Positions 7,512 to 16,850 of a stretch of 33,089 bases of DNA are shown here, piece by piece (position 1 is the stretch's first letter; each line of letters begins with the position of its first letter). The notes beneath the pieces are model-generated. The model searched no databases. It saw only the letters and a program-made list of their open reading frames with translations, and was not told the DNA's origin. Origin of the DNA: Gammaproteobacteria bacterium (GTDB lineage Bacteria > Pseudomonadota > Gammaproteobacteria > Ga0077536); the NCBI GenBank assembly GCA_009692265.1, contig SHZM01000039.1, positions 1-33,089 of the forward strand, written 5' to 3'. A program made the translations under genes and the position numbers.

Positions 7512-8483
7512 CTATGAGATTGGCGAGCGGCCGAGAGCACGGCGGGCCGCTACTGTGGCCGTGCGCTCCGCGCGTCCCACTACGGCAGGTATGCCGTCCA
7601 CGCCATAAAGCGTCCGCCGCAATGCCTGCCAATCGATCCTGACCTCGTAATTCGGATAGCGCTTACTGATCAATTCGACAACATAGGTAAATTGGTCACG
7701 AAATTTTGCCGCATCCTCTTCTAAATGCGGATGCACTTCGAGGTAGAGCTGTCCGTGTGCAACGCCGATCTTGTAGGGCTGATTGACAAGACGAACAGGA
7801 GTCCCAACCGGAATCGTGTGGTAAACGGTTTCGATATCTTCGGGGTACAGTCGCATACACCCATGCGTAACGCGCATCCCGATTCCGTATGGCTTATCGG
7901 TTCCGTGAATTAAATACCCGGTTAATCCTAAACGTAAGGCATAGGCACCTAGTGGATTTTGTGGCCCCGGTGGGACGACTTTGGGCAGAATGTCGCCCTC
8001 TGCCGCGTGCTCGCGGCGAATCGATTCTGGTGGGGTCCAACTCGGATCTTTTACCTTACTAATAACCCGAGTCACGCCATGCGGCGTTGACCAGTCCTGA
8101 CGACCGATGCTTATTGGGTAGGTTGCAACAGTCGCAGGTTTGCCGTTTTTTGCCGGTAGAAAATGATAGAAACGCATCTCAGGGACATTGACGGTCACTC
8201 CTTCGCGGGGAACATCGGGTAACACGTAGAGACTTGGAACCACGATTTCAGTGTCATCTCCGGCGAGCCATGGATCGACACTGGGATTCGCCATACGCAT
8301 CTCGCGATAACCCTGACTATAGGTTCGGGCGATATCGGCAATCGTGTCGGTACGTACTGAGGAGGTAAGAACGAGTTCACCAATAACATCGCTTTTCAGA
8401 CTAAAGGTCCGTGCGCCAGCGGGTACGGATACGCCTCCGAGAGTAGCGATGAGGAGCAAAAGCGCACTTGGTTTGATCTTCAT
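7512..8483 (-). CDS. L,D-transpeptidase of the ErfK/YbiS/YcfS type
   Basis: A 323-residue periplasmic enzyme. A Sec signal covers about residues 1-24. A LysM-like segment follows (TDTIADIARTYSQGYREMRMANPSVDPW), then the YkuD catalytic domain with YLIHGTDKPYGIG and the active site THGCMRLYPED, whose cysteine is residue 209. The order and spacing closely resemble E. coli LdtA/LdtB/LdtC, the enzymes that attach Lpp to peptidoglycan, including PPGPQNPLGAYAL before the active site. A C-terminal extension of about 100 residues follows. The OprI-like lipoprotein with a C-terminal lysine is its convergent neighbour and likely substrate. That pairing is inferred. Confidence 0.93.
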   Translation of the reverse strand: MKIKPSALLLLIATLGGVSVPAGARTFSLKSDVIGELVLTSSVRTDTIADIARTYSQGYREMRMANPSVDPWLAGDDTEIVVPSLYVLPDVPREGVTVNVPEMRFYHFLPAKNGKPATVATYPISIGRQDWSTPHGVTRVISKVKDPSWTPPESIRREHAAEGDILPKVVPPGPQNPLGAYALRLGLTGYLIHGTDKPYGIGMRVTHGCMRLYPEDIETVYHTIPVGTPVRLVNQPYKIGVAHGQLYLEVHPHLEEDAAKFRDQFTYVVELISKRYPNYEVRIDWQALRRTLYGVDGIPAVVGRAERTATVAARRALGRSPIS

Positions 8484-8662
8484 CCCGTAATTGTCCTGTC
8501 TTGTTGCCTCAAGGTCTGCTCGGCTTCTACACCGTTCAGCCCGCTAGCCACTAAAATCCATCGGTGCATACTAAGCAGTATATCGCTCAGTACTGAACGA
8601 AGCTTGACCGTGCATACGCTTTCGACTGCTCGCCCATCCGGGTTACCGGCCAAGTTAATACC

Positions 8663-9658
8663 TTGCTGAACTTCTTTCGACGCTGCGCGGCTGTTTGCGC
8701 GCTGGCTTTCGTAGAGAGCGCCATCGCGTCAAGCTTCAGCGCCCCGTTCCCGTTTGAGCCGATCGACGCCTCATTCCGCCCCCCCTCGGTCAACCTGCTC
8801 GGCGCTGTCACACTCGCAGGGGAAGCTCCGGACGGGGCCGATATCCACGGATTGTCGGGTCTTGCCTGGGATGCGGAGCGCTCCCGACTCTATGCCGTCT
8901 CCGACTTTGGATACCTCGTTTGGCTTCTTCCGAGATTCGCCGGTGGCAGACTCGCCGCCGTCGAATTTGGCGGTCAATATCCATTACGCGATCGACAAGG
9001 CAATCCCCTCGTCGGTCGCCAGCGCGACGCAGAGGGGCTGTCGCTGGTCGCGTCCCGTACCGGTAAATCCCGAGACGCCTCGCTCCTGCTCAGCTTTGAA
9101 CAATTCCCGCGCGCCGTCCGCTATTCACCTACGGGCACCTATCTGGGCCAGGAGCGCCTACCGCCGGTTCTGGCTAATACCGCGCATTACGAAGACCCGA
9201 ATCATGGCTTTGAGGCGCTAACCTGGGATCCTCGCGAGGGCTATCTCTTTGGTACGGAAACCGCGCTGCGCGGATTTCCGAAGAACACCCTCGCGCTAGT
9301 CTCTAGCAGAGGACGTGTATGGCATTTTTCGCCCTCACTCGTGGATAGTGCACTGGTGGGGATCGAACGGACTTCGAACGGGGAAATCCTGCTGCTTGAA
9401 CGACGTTATGTGTCGCCATGGGAGCCCTTGGTGATCAGTCTGCGCGTGCTGAACCTTGGCTCGGAGCCCGTTGAAGTCCGCGAACTCGTCCAACTCAGTT
9501 CCGCCAACGGCTGGCCGGTTGACAATTTCGAAGGAATTACGCGGCACCACGGCGATTACTACTTTTTGATCAGCGATGACAACGCGAATCCGTTGCAGAA
9601 AACGATCCTGCTTTACTTTGTAATTAAACCAAAACACGCGATCAGGTCACCGGAGTAG
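8663..9658 (+). CDS. Secreted phytase-like esterase family protein
   Basis: A 331-residue protein beginning with TTG at 8663 and a Sec signal (MLNFFRRCAAVCALAFVESAIAS). The mature part fits the 'esterase-like activity of phytase' family, a beta-propeller-like domain: HGLSGLAWDAERSRLYAVSDFG, then RDAEGLSL, HGFEALTWDPREGYLFGTETAL, NGEILLLERRY and NFEGITRHHGDYYFLISDDNANP. The repeated Asp/Glu-rich turns suggest metal binding. Substrate unknown; the family name comes from a few members only. No strong Shine-Dalgarno is present, so the exact start is uncertain. It is divergent from the L,D-transpeptidase and convergent with moaB. Confidence 0.8.
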   Translation: MLNFFRRCAAVCALAFVESAIASSFSAPFPFEPIDASFRPPSVNLLGAVTLAGEAPDGADIHGLSGLAWDAERSRLYAVSDFGYLVWLLPRFAGGRLAAVEFGGQYPLRDRQGNPLVGRQRDAEGLSLVASRTGKSRDASLLLSFEQFPRAVRYSPTGTYLGQERLPPVLANTAHYEDPNHGFEALTWDPREGYLFGTETALRGFPKNTLALVSSRGRVWHFSPSLVDSALVGIERTSNGEILLLERRYVSPWEPLVISLRVLNLGSEPVEVRELVQLSSANGWPVDNFEGITRHHGDYYFLISDDNANPLQKTILLYFVIKPKHAIRSPE

Positions 9659-9671
9659 TACGGGATCGACT

Positions 9672-10193
9672 TCAACGCTCGCGCAATCGAGGCATCAACT
9701 CAACGAGATTGCACGGTCGGGTTCGATAATCCAGTTGCGCACAAATTAGCGAATCCCACGCCGTCGTACACGCGCTCGGAGAGCCGGGCATGCAGAAGAT
9801 ATACGTGCCATTAGCAACCCCTGCGACCGCTCGTGATTGCAACGTAGAGGTTTTTATCGAGTCGAACGACAGCATCCTGAACATCTCGCCAAAACCCGAG
9901 ATCTCTTTATCAAAAAGGACTTTAATTGCTTCCGGGGTGCCGTCACGCCCGGTCACGCCGGTACCGCCCGTGGTCAGGATAACGGAGACGTTCTCATCGG
10001 CAATCCAGCGCGACACGGTCGCGCGGATTTGATAGACGTCATCGCGCACGATCTGTTTATCGCAAAGCCGATGACCGGCGGCGCTCAGATGCGAAACTAG
10101 CATCTTTCCTGAAGTGTCGTTGTCTTCAGTGCGCGTATCGGAAATCGTCAAAACGGCGATTGCCAGAGGAATGAAGTTACGCTCAGTGGTCAT
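9672..10193 (-). CDS. moaB: Molybdenum cofactor biosynthesis protein MoaB
   Basis: A 173-residue protein of the MoaB/Mog fold, involved in adenylylating molybdopterin before molybdenum insertion. Signatures are LTISDTRTEDNDTSGKML near the N-terminus, TTGGTGVTGRDGTPEA for the MPT-binding loop and MPGSPSA near the C-terminus. GGGAG seven bases before the ATG supports the start. It lies alone on its strand, some 14 kb from the moaA-mobA-mobB-moeA group that completes its pathway. Confidence 0.93.
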   Translation of the reverse strand: MTTERNFIPLAIAVLTISDTRTEDNDTSGKMLVSHLSAAGHRLCDKQIVRDDVYQIRATVSRWIADENVSVILTTGGTGVTGRDGTPEAIKVLFDKEISGFGEMFRMLSFDSIKTSTLQSRAVAGVANGTYIFCMPGSPSACTTAWDSLICAQLDYRTRPCNLVELMPRLRER

Positions 10194-10283
10194 AGGCTCG
10201 CTCCCACGTGTAGAGTTAGGTCACGCGTGCAACGGCACGATTGATCCTCGGGCAACCCGCCCGACTGGTGGACAAGCATAGCA

Positions 10284-10679
10284 ATGGATGAGCAACGACT
10301 CGACAAGTGGCTGTGGTGCACGCGGTTTCTGAAAACACGCAGTCTCGCTCATGACACCATTAAGGCCGGTCGCGTGAGCGTAAACGGCGTAACTGCGAAG
10401 CCCGCCAAAACCGTGTCCGTCGGGGATGAAATCGTGATCAACCAACCTCCGTATCAATTTATTGTCCAGGTGCTTGGTATCGCCGCGCAGCGGGTGTCCG
10501 CGCCGCTAGCCCGCACGCTCTATGCCGAGACTGCAGCCAGCCTAGAAGCACGAGAGTCCTTGGCCGAGACACTTCGTCTAGGCCACAGTCACGAGGACCG
10601 AACGGCCGGAAAATTGAGTAAACGGGATCGTCGCGCACGCGAAGCAATGAAACGCGACAGTTGGCGTGAAAGTCCATGA
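10284..10679 (+). CDS. hslR: Heat shock protein 15, S4-domain RNA-binding protein
   Basis: A 131-residue cytoplasmic protein with an N-terminal S4 RNA-binding domain (RLDKWLWCTRFLKTRSLAHDTIKAGRVSVNGVTAKPAKTV, about residues 5-45) and a basic C-terminal tail (GKLSKRDRRAREAMKRD). Hsp15 binds stalled 50S subunits carrying nascent chain after heat shock and frees them for reuse. Its stop overlaps the ATG of the MoxR gene by four bases (ATGA), so this stress gene opens the MoxR-DUF58-transglutaminase operon. Confidence 0.93.
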   Translation: MDEQRLDKWLWCTRFLKTRSLAHDTIKAGRVSVNGVTAKPAKTVSVGDEIVINQPPYQFIVQVLGIAAQRVSAPLARTLYAETAASLEARESLAETLRLGHSHEDRTAGKLSKRDRRAREAMKRDSWRESP

Positions 10680-11632
10680 CTGCCCGAAAAGATCTCGGCA
10701 ACAGCGCGGCCGTTGCTATCTATAAGCGAACGCTTGCCAGTATCCAGCAAGTCGTCCTGGGCAACGAAACGACTCTGCGGCACTTATTGGCGGCGTTTTT
10801 TTCCCGCGGTCACGTCTTGCTCGAAGATTTTCCTGGCACCGGCAAAACAACACTCGCAAAAACGTTAGCGAGCACTATTGGTGCCACGTTTCACAGGGTT
10901 CAATGCACACCGGATTTACTCCCGGCGGATATTCTTGGCGTATCAATTTTCAACCCCAAGACCAGCGACTTCGAACTGCATAAAGGGCCAATCTTTACCG
11001 AAATTCTCCTTGCCGACGAAATCAACCGGGCGTCTCCTCGCACCCAATCGGCGCTTCTCGAAGCGATGGCGGAGCGGCAAATTAGTCTCGACACCGAGAC
11101 CTATCCCTTGAGTGAACACTTTTTCGTGATCGCTACCCAGAACCCGGTTGAATTTCAGGGAACCTACCCGCTCCCGGAGGCACAGCTCGATCGCTTTGCG
11201 TTGCGTTTATCGCTGGGTTATCTCAGCCTTGAGACCGAGACTGAACTAGTGCTGTCGCAGGAGAGTCGACTCCGTTCGCCGCCACCTCCGGCGACGAGTT
11301 TGGCGGAAGTTCGACAGGTTGAGGCGGCGCGTAGGATGATGCCGATCGCGGCAGAACTTGCGCAGTACGCGGTACGCCTGGTAGCCGCAACACGCACTGC
11401 GGAGTCGGTGGCGCTGGGCGCTAGTCCGCGCGCTTCCCTCACGTTGGTAAATTGCGCCAAAGCACTCGCGTTGTTCGACGCCAGTCCCTGTGTAACCCCG
11501 GATCATTTGCAAGAACTAGCAGTCCCGGTACTAGCCCATCGCATCACACTCGACCAGAGCGCACGCTATCGCGGAATGGACGGCGCGAGCGTCGTTGCAC
11601 AGGCGCTGGCGAATACCGCTGTGCCGCGCTGA
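10676..11632 (+). CDS. MoxR-family AAA+ ATPase
   Basis: A 318-residue AAA+ ATPase of the MoxR group, thought to act as a chaperone for assembly or maturation of protein complexes, usually with DUF58 and vWA partners. Walker A is FPGTGKTT (residues 52-59), Walker B is LLADEINR with D114/E115. ATQNPVEFQGTYPLPEAQLDRF is the family's sensor region. It overlaps hslR by four bases and the DUF58 gene starts four bases after its stop, so all are one transcript. The cellular client is unknown. Confidence 0.95.
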   Translation: MTARKDLGNSAAVAIYKRTLASIQQVVLGNETTLRHLLAAFFSRGHVLLEDFPGTGKTTLAKTLASTIGATFHRVQCTPDLLPADILGVSIFNPKTSDFELHKGPIFTEILLADEINRASPRTQSALLEAMAERQISLDTETYPLSEHFFVIATQNPVEFQGTYPLPEAQLDRFALRLSLGYLSLETETELVLSQESRLRSPPPPATSLAEVRQVEAARRMMPIAAELAQYAVRLVAATRTAESVALGASPRASLTLVNCAKALALFDASPCVTPDHLQELAVPVLAHRITLDQSARYRGMDGASVVAQALANTAVPR

Positions 11633-11636
11633 GTGC

Positions 11637-13004
11637 ATGGAACCGCCCCCGGCCGCCCCGGCCTACACCGCGTTTCAACGGGTAAGCCGATGGAGCCGAT
11701 GGAGCGACGAACGGCTAACCCGACTCGGTCGGCTAAGCCTTGTGCTCTTCATTGGGGCCTGTATCTTTACCACGGATCCTTCCCGCACTTCGGCAAATGC
11801 GCTAGTCGCGATCCTTAGCGCAATCTTTCTGATTGCGTTCCTTGCGTCAGTACACTGGCGTCCGCGGCTAAGGGTGCATCGCGAGTTGCCAGTACACGCG
11901 AGCGTTGGGATCCCTTTCGCTTATCGACTCCACATCAGCAACGATGGAACGAGTACTGAAGCGGATTTAGAAGTTCATGATCGGCTGGTGCGACGCTTCC
12001 CCTCACACGCAGAGTGCGCGGCACTGCGCCCTTTCGTGATTGCCGGTGATAACTGGTTTGATCGCCGCGTGGGTTTCCGCACCTGGGTGCGGATCGTACG
12101 CTTGGTGCGCGGCGGAGAGATTGATCCACTCCTTGTTCCGCCCATACCCCGCACCGGCACCACCACCGTCGACTTAAGCTTCGTGCCGCTGCGCCGAGGC
12201 AGCGTGAATTTTTCGTCGGTTGAATTTGCGCGACCCGATCCATTCGGGTTGCTTAATGCCCTCCGGCGCATTTCCGCCACGCAAAGTTTAACGGTGGTTC
12301 CGCGCCAACATCCGATGCCACAGTTAAACATCCCCGACCTAGGCGGGCAGATCCCCGTCCTGCGGCAAATCTCGGGGGCCGCAGCGGGTAGCCAGGAGTT
12401 TCATGCCTTGCGCGAGTATCGTGTCGGCGATCCGCTGCGCCATGTGCACTGGCGGGTTTCAGCGAAACGCGGCATCCCCGTGGTCAAACAATTCGTTGAC
12501 GGTCACCACCGCACTTTCACCCTGATCCTCGATGCGTATGCGCTAGCGTTGCCGTTCGAGCTACTCATTGAAGCGGCCGCCTCCGTCATTACCGCGACTA
12601 ACCAGCAACAAGCGAGAGAACTCAATCTAATCGTCGTCGAGCCCGCGTTCGAACCGCGCGCAATGCTTTCAGCAGCGGGTTCCGCGCGCCATCTGCTCGA
12701 ACGACTCGCTCATCTAGCCCCGTCGACCACCGACGTTTTCCCAGCAGCAAGTGCCCGGATTATGCTTGAACGACAAGCAGCCTTGGTCTTCCTTACCACC
12801 CACTGGGATCCGTCGCGCGAGCAATTCGCGTCCCAGATCGCGGCATGCTCAAGCGCTGCCCTAACCCTGATCGTGGCAGAGCCGGAGGCCAGGGACGTTA
12901 GACTGCCAACGGTATGCTGGCTCGATCCTGCTGATCTGTCGAGCGCGTTAGCTCAGGTCCGGTTTGCCCAATCGAACTTTCATCGCGCACGCGCCCATGG
13001 CTGA
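11637..13004 (+). CDS. DUF58 domain protein, MoxR partner
   Basis: A 455-residue membrane-associated protein. Two hydrophobic segments lie near residues 33-70 (LSLVLFIGACIF and LVAILSAIFLIAFLA). The DUF58 motif REYRVGDPLRHVHWRVSAKRG is near residue 260. It precedes a vWA-like region with FTLILDAYAL. I start it at the ATG at 11637, four bases after the MoxR stop; an upstream ATG at 11595 would overlap MoxR by 38 bases. Proteins of this family typically pair with MoxR ATPases and membrane transglutaminases, and both flank it here. Confidence 0.92.
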   Translation: MEPPPAAPAYTAFQRVSRWSRWSDERLTRLGRLSLVLFIGACIFTTDPSRTSANALVAILSAIFLIAFLASVHWRPRLRVHRELPVHASVGIPFAYRLHISNDGTSTEADLEVHDRLVRRFPSHAECAALRPFVIAGDNWFDRRVGFRTWVRIVRLVRGGEIDPLLVPPIPRTGTTTVDLSFVPLRRGSVNFSSVEFARPDPFGLLNALRRISATQSLTVVPRQHPMPQLNIPDLGGQIPVLRQISGAAAGSQEFHALREYRVGDPLRHVHWRVSAKRGIPVVKQFVDGHHRTFTLILDAYALALPFELLIEAAASVITATNQQQARELNLIVVEPAFEPRAMLSAAGSARHLLERLAHLAPSTTDVFPAASARIMLERQAALVFLTTHWDPSREQFASQIAACSSAALTLIVAEPEARDVRLPTVCWLDPADLSSALAQVRFAQSNFHRARAHG

Positions 13005-14973
13005 ACTACGCATCCCGCACGGCTGGTCTGCCGCGACCTTTTGCTTTTGGGGCGCGGCGACCGGCCATTGGTTCGCTGCCGCGATCGCCGCGATCCTGGT
13101 CGAAATCAGCGGTCTAATCGGGTGGCGCTGGGAACTCAGCGCGCGGCACTTCGAGCGCCTCGCGGATCTCACCAGCCTCGGTTTCGCCGGTTTGTCCGTG
13201 TATCAATTCTCGGAGCACGGGTTATTCGGCATCTATGCGATTCTTGGCGCGTTCCCGCTGTGTCTGATACCCCTACTGATCGCACAGTGTTTCAGCACAC
13301 AGGGCAGGATTCCGCTGAGTGCGTTTATCATGGCCGCGCGTCGGGCTGGTAGATCGCCCCGCGCGCCGGTGGATCTGAGGCCTACCTGTGGAACGACGTG
13401 TCTGCTGGCCGCTGCCACCGGCACACTCCCGGCGCCATGGTACGGGCTCGGAGTAGCGCTTACGTTGGCAGCTTTGCTGCTAGCCAATCGTGTCCACCGT
13501 TACGCGTTTCCGTATTTTGGCCTCTTACTATGTCTCGCTTCGATGCTCGCCTTAATCAATTATCGAGGCCTGATCTCGGCGCAATATCAACTAAGCGATT
13601 TGATGCAGGCGCTCATTACCGAAATAGGCTGGCAACCAGCCAATCCTGACAGCAGCTTCACCGCGATCGGCATGCTGGGCCGCCTCAAGCTCTCGGATCG
13701 GATCGTGTTGCGGGTTGAGACTCCTCGCAACCTTCCGCTGCCGCTACGCCTTACCGAAGCGCGCTACCAGCGTTACCAATTCGGCGTTTGGCGTAACAAA
13801 TCGAAATCCTTAACCACGCTCGACCCCATTACTTCATCGACGCGCTGGGTGCTGGATTCAACCACCGGCCTGCAGCGGAAACTGATTATCACGGCAGAGC
13901 GTCGACAAGAACTCGGCACTCTCTCTCTGCCAACCGGTGCCACCCTCCTCGCGGGCAAGGAACTGATCGAAGTTCAGCGTCACTCACTGGGTGCCATCGT
14001 CGCCGAAGCCCGCCCTGGCTTTTTGCGGTACACCGTCGATTATCTCAGCAGCCCCAAGATTACGGGCTCGCCACTGCCTGAGGATCTCGACATCCCTGAC
14101 GAATACCGCCCAACCTTGCAACAGATGGTCGCCGAGTTCGGTGCAAACGGTCAGCCTGCGGCGATAGCCGTAAAGCGCCTTGAGCAATTCTTTACGGCGA
14201 ATTTTCGCTATAGCTTGGTCCAACCTGGGTTCTACCCGAGCCGCATGCCCTTGTTGACGTTTCTCCGTGAGACGCGGCACGGCCACTGCGAATATTTCGC
14301 TAGCGCGACCACCCTACTGCTTCGCACTCTCGGCGTTCCAGCCCGCTATGTAGTCGGTTTCATGGTCGACGAATACAGTCCGCTCGAAGACGCCTTCGTC
14401 GCGCGTGCCCGACATGCTCACGCCTGGAGCGAGGCCTACATTGACGGCGAATGGCGAGTAGTCGACACGACCCCAAGCCTGTGGCTTGACGAGGAAGCGG
14501 CACGTGCTTCTGACTGGCATCAGCTCGCAGACCTCTGGAGTTGGCTGCGTTGGCAGGTCGAACAGCTACGCCGCGCGGAATTCGAGACGAGTCCCTGGCT
14601 GCTCGCCAGTCTGCCGCCGTTAATCGTGTGGTTAATTTGGCGACTGCGCGGTCTCTCACGACGCGCTCCTGGATCATCGGCACTCACTTCGGCAGCACTG
14701 CCGTTGGAGCTAAAGCGCCTCTTCGAGCATCTCGCGAAACAAGGACTCCGACCCGCGCGCGGCGACACCACATTGAAATTCTTACTCAACCACTGGCCGG
14801 TGATCGAGACTCAGCGCTTGCGGCACGTAGTCGCCCTGCACTATCAAAGCCGCTTCGGTTCCAGTGAGTTATCCGCGAGTTCGAGTGAGGAATTAGACGC
14901 TGAGGTTTCGGCCCTGCTCAGCGAGCAGTGGGACAAGCACCCCAAGGGCGCGCGCCCTAATCAGGGCGAGTGA
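12997..14973 (+). CDS. Membrane transglutaminase-like protein, TgpA type
   Basis: A 658-residue integral membrane protein. About six hydrophobic helices fill residues 1-200, a periplasmic transglutaminase-core domain follows, and one more helix (LASLPPLIVWLIWRL) precedes a cytoplasmic tail. The catalytic triad is visible: C431 in GHCEYFASA, H475 in HAHAWSEAY and D490 in WRVVDTTPS. The ATG at 12997 overlaps the DUF58 stop by eight bases. An in-frame ATG at 12964 overlaps more. This DUF3488-plus-transglutaminase layout is that of Pseudomonas TgpA, which sits with MoxR and DUF58 genes in the same order. It may cleave or cross-link envelope peptides. The C-terminal 13 bases overlap the convergent gene. 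Confidence 0.92.
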   Translation: MAELRIPHGWSAATFCFWGAATGHWFAAAIAAILVEISGLIGWRWELSARHFERLADLTSLGFAGLSVYQFSEHGLFGIYAILGAFPLCLIPLLIAQCFSTQGRIPLSAFIMAARRAGRSPRAPVDLRPTCGTTCLLAAATGTLPAPWYGLGVALTLAALLLANRVHRYAFPYFGLLLCLASMLALINYRGLISAQYQLSDLMQALITEIGWQPANPDSSFTAIGMLGRLKLSDRIVLRVETPRNLPLPLRLTEARYQRYQFGVWRNKSKSLTTLDPITSSTRWVLDSTTGLQRKLIITAERRQELGTLSLPTGATLLAGKELIEVQRHSLGAIVAEARPGFLRYTVDYLSSPKITGSPLPEDLDIPDEYRPTLQQMVAEFGANGQPAAIAVKRLEQFFTANFRYSLVQPGFYPSRMPLLTFLRETRHGHCEYFASATTLLLRTLGVPARYVVGFMVDEYSPLEDAFVARARHAHAWSEAYIDGEWRVVDTTPSLWLDEEAARASDWHQLADLWSWLRWQVEQLRRAEFETSPWLLASLPPLIVWLIWRLRGLSRRAPGSSALTSAALPLELKRLFEHLAKQGLRPARGDTTLKFLLNHWPVIETQRLRHVVALHYQSRFGSSELSASSSEELDAEVSALLSEQWDKHPKGARPNQGE

Positions 14974-15681
14974 ACAGACTGTATTTTAGCCGCGTCCGCG
15001 GCGCGCGGAAATTCCGCCAAGTACTGTTCGATCGCGTCAGCCGGGATTAACCGTTGCGCAATGGCGTGGGTTTTTTCATCACCCGACACGCCGGCGTGTC
15101 GCAGGAAGTCAGCTGGGCTTACCGCCCCGGTCTCAAGCATGATCATTGATTCATTGGTAACGTCGCGGAGCGGACCGTACTCCTGTGCAAGCCTTGCACT
15201 CACCAGCGCAGCGGAAGCTAGATGATTTTCATAAATTCCGCGAATTTCGAGCTTGTAGCCGCCGATCAGGATCGGGTTGATGGTTTCTTCGAGTTGCGAT
15301 TCCAAGGTGTTGAGACGATTGATGACGAGATCGATCGCCTCTGCATCCGGTCCCAGCGGGGCGCCAAGCACCGCGTATATCTCGACGATATCGTTAACCG
15401 AGAGTCCGCAGTAACGATCGTGCATGAATAGATAATTCCGCTCCGCTAGCAACGCTCCATAGGAGCTATACCCTAGAAGCGGCACCAGATCCGAGATCCG
15501 CCGCGACTCCCGATTAAACCCGAGGCCGCACACCAACTGCTGTGGATTCAAACCCAGCACTTGCGCAAGTTGCGCGCGCCGTGCCTCCCCTTCACCGCGC
15601 GCGCAGCGGCGAAAATATCGCCACTAGGCCGGTCGCGGGCGACAGAACGAGGTTTTCAAACGTTTGAAGTATCGAGCTCAT
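14961..15681 (-). pseudogene. Unknown protein, frameshifted, coupled to the antiporter gene
   Basis: I do not recognise this family. The open frame 14961-15560 (199 residues, nominal GTG start) has no ATG, yet coding-like sequence continues upstream to a TAG at 15624-15626 (GEGEARRAQLAQVLGLNP). A second frame begins with an ATG at 15679-15681 overlapping the antiporter stop as TAATG and encodes MSSILQTFENLVLSPATG…PLRAR before TGA. A +1 shift in the GCGCGCG run near 15595-15605 joins the two into about 240 residues with no loss. The protein is soluble, lacks a signal peptide and is rich in helices (NRLNTLESQLEETI). The lesion may be a real mutation or a sequence error. Confidence 0.65.
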
Positions 15682-16850
15682 TAGTCCTGGCGCAGACTAT
15701 CACGGACAGCGATCGGAGTTGGATAGCGCATCACGATTAAGTAGCTGGATGCTACAAAGCTTATCATCGTCGCCAATTGCACTACGAAGGAGGCACGCGC
15801 GCTGAGAGCGCCGACCTCTACCGCCAAGACTGCCACCAGCAAACTGAACTCGCTCACCTGCCCTAACCGAACGCCAGCTTCGCGGGCGAGCTTCTCGGTT
15901 TCGCCCGCGCGTAGAAGAAGAAACCTGAATACGAGTGGTTTCAGAACCAGAACCCCTAAGGCCAGACACGCCGAAGGCCACAGGACGGTGTCCACGACCG
16001 CCAGATCGAGGCTTGCGCCAAGTGAAAAAAAGAACAAAATCAAAAAGAAATCGCGGAGGGGTCGGAGGCTGTCCGCGATGAAAAGCGCGGCCGGACAATT
16101 CGCCAATGCGACACCTGCGATAAAGGCGCCAATCTCGTGAGAAAGCCCCAGCCGATTCGCGAACTCCGCCAACGACAGACACCACGCGATCACCAGCAGA
16201 AACATGTACTCCTGAATCTGGTCAAACCGTACTAGCAACGGCTCCAGCACCCAGTGTTCCAACGCATAGGCCGTGACCAATAGTAGGGGCAACGCCACCA
16301 ATTCGAGCGCGAAACCGCCCCAGGGGCCCTCCGCATTCGTTTGCCCCTGCAACGCCAGCAACACGATGATCGCCAACAAATCCTGCAGCAACAACACACT
16401 GATCATGACCTGCCCAGTGTGTTGATGATGTAGGGCCGTGGTCGGCAGCAACTTAAGACCAATGATGGTGCTTGAAAACATCATCGCTGCACCGATCACC
16501 ACAGCTTCGGTAGAGGTGAACCCGAACGTCAAACCGGTCGCGGCACCAAACGCAAAGAAAATCACCGAACTTAAACCCGTCACGGTCATCGCTTCGCGCA
16601 ACATTTTCCACAGCTGTGATGGCACCATGTTCAAGCCCAGCAAGTAGAGCAAAAACATGATCCCGATCTTGGCGACTTCGTCGAGCCACTGCGCGTCCTT
16701 AACTAAGCCAAACCCGGCCGGACCAAACGCCACTCCCACCACGATATAGGCGACTATCATCGCTTGGCGCGCGAACAGCGCCGCGGTCGCCAGCACCGCG
16801 GCACCCGCAAACACCACGAATATCGAAAAAACTACCGAGCTACTGCTCAT
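15681..16850 (-). CDS. CPA2-family monovalent cation:proton antiporter
   Basis: A 389-residue inner-membrane transporter with about eleven to twelve hydrophobic segments, matching the CPA2 (KefB/RosB-like) Na+/K+:H+ antiporter domain. Typical stretches are FLLYLLGLNMVPSQLW, GAAMMFSSTIIGLKLL, LLLQDLLAIIVLL and EIGAFIAGVALANCP. It ends directly after the membrane domain with no TrkA-N/RCK regulatory domain. The ATG overlaps the hrpA stop by four bases (ATGA), and its own TAA shares a base with the ATG of the next gene. The transported ion cannot be read from the sequence. Confidence 0.9.
   Translation of the reverse strand: MSSSSVVFSIFVVFAGAAVLATAALFARQAMIVAYIVVGVAFGPAGFGLVKDAQWLDEVAKIGIMFLLYLLGLNMVPSQLWKMLREAMTVTGLSSVIFFAFGAATGLTFGFTSTEAVVIGAAMMFSSTIIGLKLLPTTALHHQHTGQVMISVLLLQDLLAIIVLLALQGQTNAEGPWGGFALELVALPLLLVTAYALEHWVLEPLLVRFDQIQEYMFLLVIAWCLSLAEFANRLGLSHEIGAFIAGVALANCPAALFIADSLRPLRDFFLILFFFSLGASLDLAVVDTVLWPSACLALGVLVLKPLVFRFLLLRAGETEKLAREAGVRLGQVSEFSLLVAVLAVEVGALSARASFVVQLATMISFVASSYLIVMRYPTPIAVRDSLRQD

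Noticed and set aside
8587..8596. TCAGTACTGA palindrome between the transpeptidase and phytase-like genes
   Set aside because: A 10-base dyad occurs often by chance and no promoter hexamers line up with it.
15590..15606. Programmed +1 frameshift in the unknown gene
   Set aside because: There is no recognised slippery codon, stimulator or internal Shine-Dalgarno, and similar indels occur elsewhere in the window, so mutation or error is simpler.
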